From NCBI GenBank assembly GCA_910579135.1, contig CAJTTM010000021.1, positions 1-42,765 on the forward strand: a stretch of DNA of 42,765 bases, read 5' to 3'. This document shows positions 1 to 7,881 of the stretch, one piece after another; the stretch's first letter is position 1; every line of letters begins with the position of its first letter. Source of the stretch: an uncultured Erysipelotrichales bacterium (lineage in GTDB: Bacteria > Bacillota_I > Bacilli_A > Erysipelotrichales > Coprobacillaceae). The position numbers were made by a program, and so were the translations under genes. A model generated the notes under the pieces. The model was not told the DNA's origin, did not search any database, and saw only the letters and a program-made list of their open reading frames with translations.

Positions 1-24
1 AAAAAAATTGCGAAATAAAGTTTT

Positions 25-55
25 AGGAGATTGAGTTAAGATTCAATCTCCTTTT
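25..55 (+). terminator. Intrinsic terminator of the gene upstream of the window
   Basis: A perfect 10-bp stem (AGGAGATTGA at 25-34 pairing with TCAATCTCCT at 43-52) with an 8-base loop is followed by a T run. It closes transcription coming from outside the window, before the GGDEF gene. Confidence 0.85.
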
Positions 56-94
56 ATATGATTTATTTTATGTTTTTTTGTAAAATTGTTTTCT

Positions 95-118
95 TTATAA
101 GAAAAAATGTCTTATAAT
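95..118 (+). promoter_or_regulatory. Probable -10 box with overlapping inverted repeat, upstream of the GGDEF gene
   Basis: TATAAT lies at 113-118, about 20 bases before the chosen start. A 7-bp inverted repeat (TTATAAG 95-101, CTTATAA 111-117) overlaps it and could be an operator. No convincing -35 box is visible, so this is tentative. Confidence 0.4.
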
Positions 119-137
119 AAAATAAAGGGTGGTTACC

Positions 138-2195
138 ATGATTGAGAAAATGAAAAATTTAATTTCAAAAGTGAATAATGATTTTGATCATATTTTTTCA
201 TGTTTAGATGATAATGTTTCGTTTGTAGGAGAACGTAATTTTGATAATGCAATTGATTTATATTGTTATTTAGATAAAATTTTTATGCATAATATTAAAA
301 TAGAACTTGATGAAAAAAGTTTTAAGGAAATTGTAAACAATGATAATATATGTGTGATTAAGGGACTGTTTGATATTAATAATAAAAAATATCATTTAAC
401 GATTACTTATGATCAAAAACAAGAGAAAATAAAGCATATTCATGCCTCTTTAAATCAGTTAAATATTTTTACACAACTTCATTCTATTGCTTTATTAAGT
501 TATTATTTAGATGAAAACTTTACATTTAATTATTTTAATGATGCTCTTTTAACTCTTTTAGGATATACATATGATGAATTTTTAAAAATGAGTCATAATC
601 ATGCTATTGAAATTGTTTATGAAAAGGATAAAGAATCAGTTGTGAAAGGTATTCATAGAAGTTTATCATTTGGAGATAGTTATCAAATAAGTTATCGTAT
701 AAGGAAATTTGATGGTAGCTTATTATGGGTTAATGAACAAGGGCAGAAAATTATTGATGAGCATGGAGATGCTTTAATTTTTGCATATATTAATGATATT
801 ACATCTTTAATGAAGAAAGATAGAAAATTAGAGTTACAAAAACAAAAGTATTCAATGGCTTTAAAAGATAATTCTATAACTATATTAGAATATGATATTA
901 AGATGGATAGAATGACTATTGATATACAAGAAGAATCTAAAAAGAAGATCTATGATCATTATTTTGATTATCTTTCATCTTCTAATTCAACTGTTTTTAA
1001 AGAGGATAAACAATTATTGATAGATATCTTTCAATTAAAAATAAAAGGTCCAGTTGTTTATAGGGAATGCGATAAAGTTACAAAGCAATGTGTAAGAAAA
1101 ATATTGGATTATGAAATTATTTATGATGAAAATAATGAAGCGGCTATTATTTTAGCAACTGCTAGAGACATTACAAATGAGTGGAATGATAAAATAAAAT
1201 TAGAAGAACGTATTTATAAAGATCCTTTGACACAACAATTAAATTTAGAAGGTGGAAAACAAAAGATAGAGAGTTATTTAAGTAATAAAGATTTTAATGA
1301 ATCATGTGCATTATTGATATTAGATATAGATTATTTTAAAACAATAAATGATACTTATGGTCATCTTTTTGGTAATGAAGTTCTTGTTTTATATACTGAA
1401 TGTTTGAATCAGGCAATTGAGAATAATGATTTTGTTGTTAGAATTGGTGGAGATGAATTTATGATTTTATTAGTTAATAAAGATATTGATAAAGTCATAA
1501 AGATTGTTGAAGATATTTGTTATAGTGTAAGGAATTTAAAATTTAAGAATAAACCGTTAACTCTAACAACAAGTATAGGTGTCTTTTATTTAAAGGAGGG
1601 AAACGATCCTTTTGAGTTACTATTTAAAAATGCTGATTATATATTATATGAAGTAAAGAAAAAAGGCAGAAATAATTACCGAGTATGTACAGATTTAGAT
1701 GCTTATCATAGAGAAAAAAGAAAGAACGAATATAGATATTCAACCTTAAAAGAAAGGATTCAAATTCTATTAAAAGAAGGAAAGCAATATAAAGTATTTG
1801 AATTGATGGGAGAATACTATCATGTAAATAGAATAGCTATATTTAAGATAGAGGATGATCTAACATATTTTCAAGAAAATCAATGGATTTCTTCAAGAGC
1901 TTATGAATCATTTAATGTTAAAGGAAAAATCAATCATAAAGATTATGATTATATGTTTTTACATAAAGCTAAAGAGATTATTTATTCTAATAAGCAATCT
2001 CCGTTTAGTCAAAAACTAACTCAAGATATAGAAATGGGAGTTGCTTTAACTGTTCTTTTAGCGCTTGTTGAAAGTACATGTTTTAGAGGATTTATTTCTT
2101 TTACTAATTATGATACACAAAGAGAATGGTCGATTAAACAAAGAAAAGAACTGAATGAATTAAGTTATTTGATTTGTGAATCATTATATAAATAA
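138..2195 (+). CDS. PAS/GGDEF/GAF sensory diguanylate cyclase
   Basis: Likely diguanylate cyclase making c-di-GMP in response to a sensed signal. Residues 1-105 resemble a SnoaL/NTF2-like fold and contain no membrane segment. Residues about 110-225 are a PAS domain, with motifs such as FNDALLTLLGYTYDEF and the closing YINDITSL. A second PAS-like segment covers about 235-345, ending in ATARDITNEW. The GGDEF domain covers about 355-515, with LDIDYFKTIND and an intact GGDEF at residues 437-441. The last 150 residues look like a GAF domain. The inhibitory I-site position reads ENND instead of RxxD, so product inhibition is probably absent. ATG at 138 is preferred over GTG at 129 because AGGGTGG lies 6 bases before it. 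The gene stands alone. The protein is predicted to be cytoplasmic. Confidence 0.85.
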   Translation: MIEKMKNLISKVNNDFDHIFSCLDDNVSFVGERNFDNAIDLYCYLDKIFMHNIKIELDEKSFKEIVNNDNICVIKGLFDINNKKYHLTITYDQKQEKIKHIHASLNQLNIFTQLHSIALLSYYLDENFTFNYFNDALLTLLGYTYDEFLKMSHNHAIEIVYEKDKESVVKGIHRSLSFGDSYQISYRIRKFDGSLLWVNEQGQKIIDEHGDALIFAYINDITSLMKKDRKLELQKQKYSMALKDNSITILEYDIKMDRMTIDIQEESKKKIYDHYFDYLSSSNSTVFKEDKQLLIDIFQLKIKGPVVYRECDKVTKQCVRKILDYEIIYDENNEAAIILATARDITNEWNDKIKLEERIYKDPLTQQLNLEGGKQKIESYLSNKDFNESCALLILDIDYFKTINDTYGHLFGNEVLVLYTECLNQAIENNDFVVRIGGDEFMILLVNKDIDKVIKIVEDICYSVRNLKFKNKPLTLTTSIGVFYLKEGNDPFELLFKNADYILYEVKKKGRNNYRVCTDLDAYHREKRKNEYRYSTLKERIQILLKEGKQYKVFELMGEYYHVNRIAIFKIEDDLTYFQENQWISSRAYESFNVKGKINHKDYDYMFLHKAKEIIYSNKQSPFSQKLTQDIEMGVALTVLLALVESTCFRGFISFTNYDTQREWSIKQRKELNELSYLICESLYK

Positions 2196-2196
2196 C

Positions 2197-2225
2197 TTGA
2201 CAATAAATTCAAAGTATTGTAAACT
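2197..2225 (+). promoter_or_regulatory. Sigma-A type promoter for the queuosine-salvage operon
   Basis: TTGACA at 2197-2202 and TAAACT at 2220-2225 are 17 bases apart. The expected start of transcription falls just before the preQ1 aptamer, which fits a riboswitch leader. Confidence 0.7.
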
Positions 2226-2240
2226 TTACATGGATAAAAT

Positions 2241-2279
2241 CCACTGGTTCGAAAGCCAAACCCAGTATAAAAAACTAAG
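2241..2279 (+). ncRNA. PreQ1-I riboswitch aptamer
   Basis: The P1 stem is ACTGG (2243-2247) with CCAGT (2262-2266). The loop has the TTCGAAAGCCAAAC-type core of class I preQ1 aptamers, and the stem is followed by the diagnostic A-rich tail ATAAAAAACTAAG (2267-2279). A terminator follows within 15 bases, so ligand binding most likely ends transcription (an OFF switch). The controlled genes are a QueT-type transporter and a radical-SAM enzyme, as expected for preQ1 control. Confidence 0.93.
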
Positions 2280-2290
2280 AATAGGGAAAT

Positions 2291-2313
2291 AAAAGCGGCT
2301 TGCCGCTTTTTTC
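2291..2313 (+). terminator. Riboswitch expression-platform terminator
   Basis: AAAAGCGG (2291-2298) pairs with CCGCTTTT (2303-2310) around a CTTG loop and runs into T residues. It lies between the preQ1 aptamer and the queT start, so it is the likely OFF-state structure. Confidence 0.9.
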
Positions 2314-2353
2314 TTTATTTGGCTTCAAACTGTTATTTTGGAGAGGTAGAAAA

Positions 2354-2836
2354 ATGAAGAAGAAAAACGATTTAATTCGCAATATTGCATTAAATGCAAT
2401 GATTGCAGCTGTTTATGCAGCATTTACACTTATGATTCAGCCATTAGCTTATCGTGAGATACAGTTAAGATTGTCTGAAATCATTGTGTTATTAGCTTTT
2501 TACAATAAAAAGTTAATACCAGGTTTAGTAGTAGGATGCTTGATTGCAAATATTCCATCACCACTTGGAGTTATTGATTGGATAGTTGGTCCTGCTAGCA
2601 CAATTGTTGTGTGCTATTTTATGAATAGGGTAGATAATATCTATACTTCTGCACTTATTGGTTCGATTGCAACTGGACTTATAGTTGGGGCAGAATTAGC
2701 AATTGTTTATCATATTCCATATATTATTAATGCAATATATGTCTTTATTGGTGAAGCCGTTGTTTTATTTTTAGGAACAATTGTTTATAAAAGATTAGAA
2801 AAAAATGATAGGTTTATGGAGTATATTGAGGAATAA
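2354..2836 (+). CDS. queT: QueT-family queuosine precursor transporter (ECF S component type)
   Basis: A 160-residue membrane protein of the QueT (DUF988) family, with about five to six hydrophobic segments. It is the substrate-binding component that brings queuosine precursors (preQ1, preQ0 or queuine) into the cell, working with a shared ECF energising module encoded elsewhere. Family features include the N-terminal LNAMIAAVYAAFTL helix, REIQLRLSE and the PSPLGVIDWIVGP segment. The frame stays open back to 2300, but that point lies inside the riboswitch terminator. ATG at 2354, behind GGAGAGG, is therefore the real start. The preQ1-I riboswitch upstream supports the substrate class. The next gene starts 2 bases after the stop codon. 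Confidence 0.9.
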   Translation: MKKKNDLIRNIALNAMIAAVYAAFTLMIQPLAYREIQLRLSEIIVLLAFYNKKLIPGLVVGCLIANIPSPLGVIDWIVGPASTIVVCYFMNRVDNIYTSALIGSIATGLIVGAELAIVYHIPYIINAIYVFIGEAVVLFLGTIVYKRLEKNDRFMEYIEE

Positions 2837-2838
2837 TT

Positions 2839-3528
2839 ATGGAAAGGTATAGTCAAATTCAAGATAAAGATCAAAGAGAAATCATTCTTTTAAAAGCAAG
2901 ACCTTGTATATGGGGAAAATGTACTTTTTGTGATTATATTGAAGATAATTGTAGTGACCAAAAAAGTAATGCTCAAGTCAATAATGAGATCTTAAATAGA
3001 GTAACTGGAGAATATCAAGTATTAGAAGTCATTAATTCAGGAAGTTTTTTTGAACTTCCTGATGAAACGATAGAGAGAATTATTGAAATTATAAAAGAAA
3101 AAAAGATTAAAAAATTATACATTGAAGCACACTATTTGTATAAAAATAGAATAAAAGATTTAAGAAAAAGATTAGGTATAGAAGTTATTGTAAAAACAGG
3201 TATAGAAACATTTGATCAAGGTATGAGAAATGATATCTTAAATAAAAATGTTCATTTTGATTCAATAGAAGAAATTTTAGAAAATTTTGATTCACCTTGT
3301 TTAATGATAGGGATTCAAGGTCAAACAAAAGAAATGATAAGAAAAGATATTGAAATACTTACTAAATATTTCAATCATGGTACAATCAATATTTATCGTA
3401 ATAATTCTACATCAATTAAAAGAGATGAAAATCTTATAAAATGGTTTTATCAAGAATATTCATTTTTAAAAGATGATGATAGATATGATTATTTAGATAA
3501 TCCTACAGATTTTGGGGTAGGAAATTAA
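2839..3528 (+). CDS. queL: Radical-SAM enzyme, probable queuine lyase (QueL-like)
   Basis: A short (229-residue) radical-SAM protein. Its iron-sulfur cluster cysteines are C23, C28 and C31 (CIWGKCTFC). This is a C-x4-C-x2-C arrangement, one residue longer than the classical C-x3-C-x2-C. NSGSFFELPDE (about 66-76) and the GIETFD segment belong to the same fold. It is co-transcribed with queT behind a preQ1 riboswitch. In clostridial queuine salvage, a radical-SAM queuine lyase (QueL) converts queuine to preQ1 so that the bacterial TGT enzyme can use it. Size and context fit that enzyme well, but the assignment rests on context and memory of the family. No nucleoside hydrolase (QueK) gene is adjacent. 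Confidence 0.75.
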   Translation: MERYSQIQDKDQREIILLKARPCIWGKCTFCDYIEDNCSDQKSNAQVNNEILNRVTGEYQVLEVINSGSFFELPDETIERIIEIIKEKKIKKLYIEAHYLYKNRIKDLRKRLGIEVIVKTGIETFDQGMRNDILNKNVHFDSIEEILENFDSPCLMIGIQGQTKEMIRKDIEILTKYFNHGTINIYRNNSTSIKRDENLIKWFYQEYSFLKDDDRYDYLDNPTDFGVGN

Positions 3529-3582
3529 TTCATACATAGGAAATATTTTTTTTATATAATAATAAAGAAAGTAGGTGAGAGT

Positions 3583-4710
3583 GTGAAATTGTTTTCTCAA
3601 AAAATGGGGGATATGAATGTAAAAAGTATTTTTTTTATAATAACATATGCTTCTTTATCGATTTTAGGAATTGTTTATTTTAAGAATATCCTTAAAATTG
3701 TTGGGCATTTTTTTCAAATTATTTCACCGTTTATTTATGGTGGTATTATTGCATTTATATTTCAAATTCCTGAACCCTTTATAGAAAGTCACTTAAAAAT
3801 AGGGAATCAAAAGAAAAAAAGATTAATAGCAACTTTACTCTCTATTGTATTTGTTTTCTTAGTTTTATGTATTATTATGGTTATCATATTACCACAAGTT
3901 GTTGATAATATTACAGCCTTAATTAATAATCTTCCTGATATGTTTAAACAAAGTGAAAGTTATTTACAAATATTACTGGAACAATTGAAATTAAATGAAG
4001 ATATTGCTAAAGAAATTACAGTCATTCAAAATGATTTAGGTAGTGCAATCATATCTTTTATATCAGCTTTAGTTCCATCATTTGTTGATGGTATTACTTC
4101 AATCACAAGTCGTTTAACTAATGTTTTTATGGGAGTTATTATTGCAGTTTATATGAGCCTTGATAAAGATAAATTATCTCGCCAATTTGATAAAACAATT
4201 TATGCACTATTTAATAAAAAACAGTATTTATTTATAAAAGATACAACAGAATTGATTTTAAAAACATTTAGACAGTTTTTTACAGGACAGATTACTGAAT
4301 CTTTTATTATAGGTATCTTATGTTATATTGGTTGTAAACTATTAGGAATTCCTTATGCTTCTATTGCTGCTATTATTATTGGAATAACAAATATTATTCC
4401 TTATTTTGGACCTTTTATTGGTTCAGGAATTTCAGCACTATTAATTTTACTTGTATCACCAGTTAAAGCTATTATCTTTATTATATTTGGATCATTATTA
4501 CAACAATTTGAATCAAATATCATTTATCCTCATGTTGTTGGAAACTCTGTGGGATTATCTGCTTTATGGGTTTTGTTTGCCATTACTTTAGGTGGTGGAT
4601 TATTTGGAATAACTGGAATGGTTTTTGGGTTACCCATATTCTCGGTTATCTATGAATTAAGTAAAAGATTTATCAATTTAAGATTAGAAAATAAAAAAAG
4701 TATGGAGTAG
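3583..4710 (+). CDS. AI-2E/PerM family membrane transporter
   Basis: A 375-residue integral membrane protein of the PF01594 (AI-2E transporter, formerly DUF20) family. It has about eight membrane segments: two near residues 15-60, one near 80-105, one after the hydrophilic domain around 165-190, and a cluster from 235 to 365. The loop motifs PYFGPFIG and IYPHVVG are characteristic. Family members export small molecules or act as cation antiporters, and the substrate here cannot be told. The start is GTG at 3583 behind AGGTGAG. A TATAAT at 3555-3560 suggests its own promoter. Confidence 0.88.
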   Translation: MKLFSQKMGDMNVKSIFFIITYASLSILGIVYFKNILKIVGHFFQIISPFIYGGIIAFIFQIPEPFIESHLKIGNQKKKRLIATLLSIVFVFLVLCIIMVIILPQVVDNITALINNLPDMFKQSESYLQILLEQLKLNEDIAKEITVIQNDLGSAIISFISALVPSFVDGITSITSRLTNVFMGVIIAVYMSLDKDKLSRQFDKTIYALFNKKQYLFIKDTTELILKTFRQFFTGQITESFIIGILCYIGCKLLGIPYASIAAIIIGITNIIPYFGPFIGSGISALLILLVSPVKAIIFIIFGSLLQQFESNIIYPHVVGNSVGLSALWVLFAITLGGGLFGITGMVFGLPIFSVIYELSKRFINLRLENKKSME

Positions 4711-4760
4711 TCACTGAAATTCCATATTTTTATTTTATAATAACCTTGGAAGTGATGATA

Positions 4761-4997
4761 ATGACGACAAAGAAATTTTATAAAAATATTGCAATCATAT
4801 TATTAACAGTAGGTATAACCTTAGACATAGTTTATTCAACACGCTATTATTGTTTTAGTATACCTTTTCTTTTAATGTCTGCTCATATGATAAAAAAAGG
4901 AGAAGATTATATAATTAATAACAAAGAAATCTTCGTTTGTTTTATCATTGCACCCCTTCTATTTTTACTAATAAGAATACTGTTAGAGATGAGTTAA
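4761..4997 (+). CDS. Small membrane protein of unknown function
   Basis: About 78 residues with three hydrophobic segments and short basic loops. No family is recognised. The frame extends upstream to TTG at 4746, but ATG at 4761 has the GGAAGTGATG sequence before it at usable distance, so it is preferred. It follows the AI-2E-type gene by 50 bases and ends in a terminator shared with the convergent MATE gene. Confidence 0.6.
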   Translation: MTTKKFYKNIAIILLTVGITLDIVYSTRYYCFSIPFLLMSAHMIKKGEDYIINNKEIFVCFIIAPLLFLLIRILLEMS

Positions 4998-5025
4998 AAA
5001 AGAAACAGATTTTTGTTTCTTTTTT
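4996..5025. terminator. Bidirectional terminator between convergent genes
   Basis: AAAAAAGAAACA (4996-5007) pairs with TGTTTCTTTTTT (5014-5025), with a 6-base loop. A or T runs on both sides allow it to work for the small membrane protein and for the minus-strand MATE gene. Confidence 0.8.
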
Positions 5026-6362
5026 TATACTTGTTTAATAATTTTTCTATATTGAATATGATAGCTTATATATAAAAGTATTGCAGCACCAGCCCATGCA
5101 AAGACTTCAGCATAATATATACCATCTTGACCAATAAGTCTAGGTAAATATAAAGCAATAGAAATTCTCATAATTAATTCAACTATCCCTGAAACCATAG
5201 GAATAACTGTGTTTTCCATACCTTGAAGAGCACTTCTATAAGTATGGAGGATATAAAGTATAGGAAGACAATATGCCATAATTGATAAATATTGAAAAGC
5301 AATATTTAATACAGTATTAACTTCATTTGGATTTCCAGAGATAAATAACATTAGAATTGTTTTTCCAAAAACAATCATACATATACTAATAATTATTGAT
5401 GTGAAAAGAGATAAAATAGAAGCTTGACATACTCCTTTCTTTATTCTTTCATATTTCTTAGCACCTAAATTTTGACTATTAAAAGTTGTGATTGCATAAC
5501 CAAAAGAAATAGCTGCAACTTCTAATAAACCATACAGTTTATTTGTGGCTGTAAAGCCAGCAACAAATAGGAATCCAAAGCTATTTACGACTGATTGAAC
5601 AACAATTCCTCCAATTGAAATAATCCCATTTTGAAATGCTAAAGGTGTTCCTAATCGGATTAAATCTTTTATAATTTCATAATCAAATTTAAAATCATTC
5701 TTTGTCATTTGAAAGGGAATTGTTTTGATAAAAAATACTAAACAAAATACGGTAGAACAGAATTGAGCAATCAAAGTTGCAATCGCAACACCTAAGACAC
5801 CTAGGTGAAAAACACATACAAAAAGTAAATCTAATGCTATATTAATTAATGAAGATAATATCATTGCATATAAAGGAATTTTACTGTTTCCTAAAGCTCT
5901 TAAAAGACAAGAAAAACAATTATAAAACATTACAATTGTTAGTCCAATTGACATTACTGTTAAATAAGTTAAAGAACCCTGTATAATATTAGAAGGTGTT
6001 TGTAATAATGTTAAAAGTGGATGAATAATGCATAATGAGATGATTGTAGTTACAATCGCAATTCCACCACATAAAAGAAAAATCATTGCAAAAACTTTTT
6101 TTAACTTTTCAAAATCTTGTGCTCCATAAGTATGAGATACACGAATGGAAAAGCCCTGTGTAAATCCCATAACAATTCCTAAAAGTGCCCAGTTGATCCA
6201 ATCGGCAGCTCCTATACTTGCAAGAGCATCGACTCCTACAAACTGACCTACAACCATTGTATCAATCATTGTATAAAGTTGTTGTAAGATATTGCCAAAC
6301 ATAAGAGGCATAGCAAATAAGAAAATAAGTTTTAATGGTGATCCATTAGTCATGTTTTTCAT
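5025..6362 (-). CDS. MATE family efflux transporter
   Basis: A 445-residue multidrug and toxin extrusion protein with twelve predicted membrane helices in two similar halves, driven by a sodium or proton gradient. The start MTNGSPLKLIFLFAMPLMFGNILQQLY and the MIDTMVVGQFVGVDALASIGA segment are typical of this family. The second-half counterpart is LGTPLAFQNGIISIGGIVVQSVVNSFG. ATG at 6362 has AGGAGGGAT in front. Its own promoter (TTGACC/CATAAT) and the terminator of the preceding MATE gene separate the two copies, so they are not a simple operon. The substrate is unknown. Confidence 0.92.
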   Translation of the reverse strand: MKNMTNGSPLKLIFLFAMPLMFGNILQQLYTMIDTMVVGQFVGVDALASIGAADWINWALLGIVMGFTQGFSIRVSHTYGAQDFEKLKKVFAMIFLLCGGIAIVTTIISLCIIHPLLTLLQTPSNIIQGSLTYLTVMSIGLTIVMFYNCFSCLLRALGNSKIPLYAMILSSLINIALDLLFVCVFHLGVLGVAIATLIAQFCSTVFCLVFFIKTIPFQMTKNDFKFDYEIIKDLIRLGTPLAFQNGIISIGGIVVQSVVNSFGFLFVAGFTATNKLYGLLEVAAISFGYAITTFNSQNLGAKKYERIKKGVCQASILSLFTSIIISICMIVFGKTILMLFISGNPNEVNTVLNIAFQYLSIMAYCLPILYILHTYRSALQGMENTVIPMVSGIVELIMRISIALYLPRLIGQDGIYYAEVFAWAGAAILLYISYHIQYRKIIKQV

Positions 6363-6384
6363 GATATCCCTCCTCTAACAACTT

Positions 6385-6413
6385 ATTATGCTTGAAGTAA
6401 ATAGAAAGGTCAA
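6385..6413 (-). promoter_or_regulatory. Promoter of the first MATE gene
   Basis: On the minus strand TTGACC (6413-6408) and CATAAT (6390-6385) are 17 bases apart, about 20 bases upstream of the start codon's ribosome binding site. Confidence 0.65.
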
Positions 6414-6432
6414 GAGGGTTTTATTCAATAAT

Positions 6433-6456
6433 AAAAGAAGCTTCTAAAAAGCTTCA
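6433..6456 (-). terminator. Terminator of the second MATE gene
   Basis: On the minus strand GAAGCTT (6455-6449) pairs with AAGCTTC (6443-6437) around a 5-base loop and is followed by TTTTATT. Confidence 0.75.
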
Positions 6457-6460
6457 AATA

Positions 6461-7801
6461 TTAATTCGTTTTTTGATAATATAATTTCTTTTTTAATACC
6501 ATATAAATACCAATACATATGATAGATGAAAGTAAAGAACCTAAAGGTGCAGCTAGTCCCATTGGATATAATGTATCAGGATATATCTTAGCGGCAAAAT
6601 AAGCACCTGGTATTCTTACAAAAATAATAGAAATAATATTATGAAAAAATGATATCATTGAATATCCATAAGCAGTATAGAAACCACTAAAACAGAAATG
6701 AACTCCTGCAAAGATACAATCAAATACATAAGCCTTTAAATATTGACTACCTAAAGTAATAACAATAGTTTCACTAGTAAATAAAGATAATATTGGATGA
6801 GAAACAAATTGGCATATAATTGTAAATAGCAAACCAAAGCCAATAGAAATCAAGCAACCATATTTTAATGTCAATACTGAGCGTTCATGGACTTTTGCTC
6901 CAATACATTGAGCACAGATTGCTGAAACAGCTGATAACATACTAGAAGGAACAAGAAATAGAAAACTAATTATTTTTTCCACTACTCCAACAGCAGCAGC
7001 TACATTGACACCTCTTGAGTTCGCAATAATTGTAATGATGATAAATGAAACTTGGATAAATCCATCTTGACATGAGATAGGAGTTCCTATCTTCAAAATA
7101 TCTAAAACTATAGACTTATTGATATGAAAATCATCTTTCTTAATTGTTAGCAATTTTCTTTTTATAATAGTTACAAATGCAATCATAACACTTACTGCTT
7201 GAGAACAAACAGTACCTAATGCTGCTCCTAATGAATGCATATTAAAATAACCAATTAATATAAAATCTAATAAAATATTAATAATACATGCAATACCAAC
7301 AAAATACATTGGGCTTTTTGAATCACCCATGCCTCTAAATATAGAACTAATGATATTATAAATAGTAATAAAAGGAATACCAATAAAACAAGTCATTAAA
7401 TACAATCTTGTTTCATAAATAGCTTCTATTGGTGTTGACATAATAGTTATGATTGGATTAAGAAGTAATAATAAAAGAATTGTTAGTATTATTGATACTA
7501 AAACAAATAAAGTCAATGTATTTCCAATTGTTTTATTCATTTCATTATTTTTCTTTTCCCCAACATATCTTCCAATCATAACAGTAGATCCCATTGCTAA
7601 ACCTACAATAATAACAGTAATCATATGCATAACTTGACTACCAATAGAAACACCAGAAAGTGATGCTGCATCATTATATTGGCCAACAATAAACAAATCC
7701 GCCATACCATAAAAAGTTTGTAGAAAGTTTGATAATAAAAAAGGTAATGAAAAAGTAATGATATTTTTCAAAACATTACCTTTTGTTAGATCTTTTTGCA
7801 T
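6461..7801 (-). CDS. MATE family efflux transporter
   Basis: A 446-residue MATE transporter, about twelve membrane helices, opening with MQKDLTKGNVLKNIITFSLPFLLSNFLQ in the usual family style. The motifs YGMADLFIVGQYNDAASLSGVS and GTPISCQDGFIQVSF mark the two halves. The frame is open to 7876, but ATG at 7801 is chosen because AGGAGGGG lies just before it. It is a distant paralogue of the gene downstream at 5025-6362, not a recent duplicate. The upstream M24 gene ends in a terminator, whose 3' arm contains a TTGACA that could double as this gene's -35 box. Confidence 0.92.
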   Translation of the reverse strand: MQKDLTKGNVLKNIITFSLPFLLSNFLQTFYGMADLFIVGQYNDAASLSGVSIGSQVMHMITVIIVGLAMGSTVMIGRYVGEKKNNEMNKTIGNTLTLFVLVSIILTILLLLLLNPIITIMSTPIEAIYETRLYLMTCFIGIPFITIYNIISSIFRGMGDSKSPMYFVGIACIINILLDFILIGYFNMHSLGAALGTVCSQAVSVMIAFVTIIKRKLLTIKKDDFHINKSIVLDILKIGTPISCQDGFIQVSFIIITIIANSRGVNVAAAVGVVEKIISFLFLVPSSMLSAVSAICAQCIGAKVHERSVLTLKYGCLISIGFGLLFTIICQFVSHPILSLFTSETIVITLGSQYLKAYVFDCIFAGVHFCFSGFYTAYGYSMISFFHNIISIIFVRIPGAYFAAKIYPDTLYPMGLAAPLGSLLSSIICIGIYMVLKKKLYYQKTN

Positions 7802-7852
7802 AGAATCCCCTCCTTTGTTGTATTCTAACAAAAAGTTATATATTTGTGAAAT

Positions 7853-7881
7853 AAAAACAATGTCAAAATTCGACATTGTTT
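7853..7881 (-). terminator. Terminator of the M24 aminopeptidase gene
   Basis: AAACAATGTC and GACATTGTTT (7855-7864 and 7872-7881) form a 10-bp stem overlapping the stop codon. On the minus strand it runs into TTTTTAT. Confidence 0.85.

Noticed and set aside
2300..2353. Upstream extension of the queT frame
   Set aside because: It lies within the riboswitch terminator and has no ribosome site; ATG at 2354 has GGAGAGG.
7449..7637. Plus-strand reading frame of 62 codons inside the MATE gene
   Set aside because: It is antisense to a clear MATE coding region and has no ribosome site.
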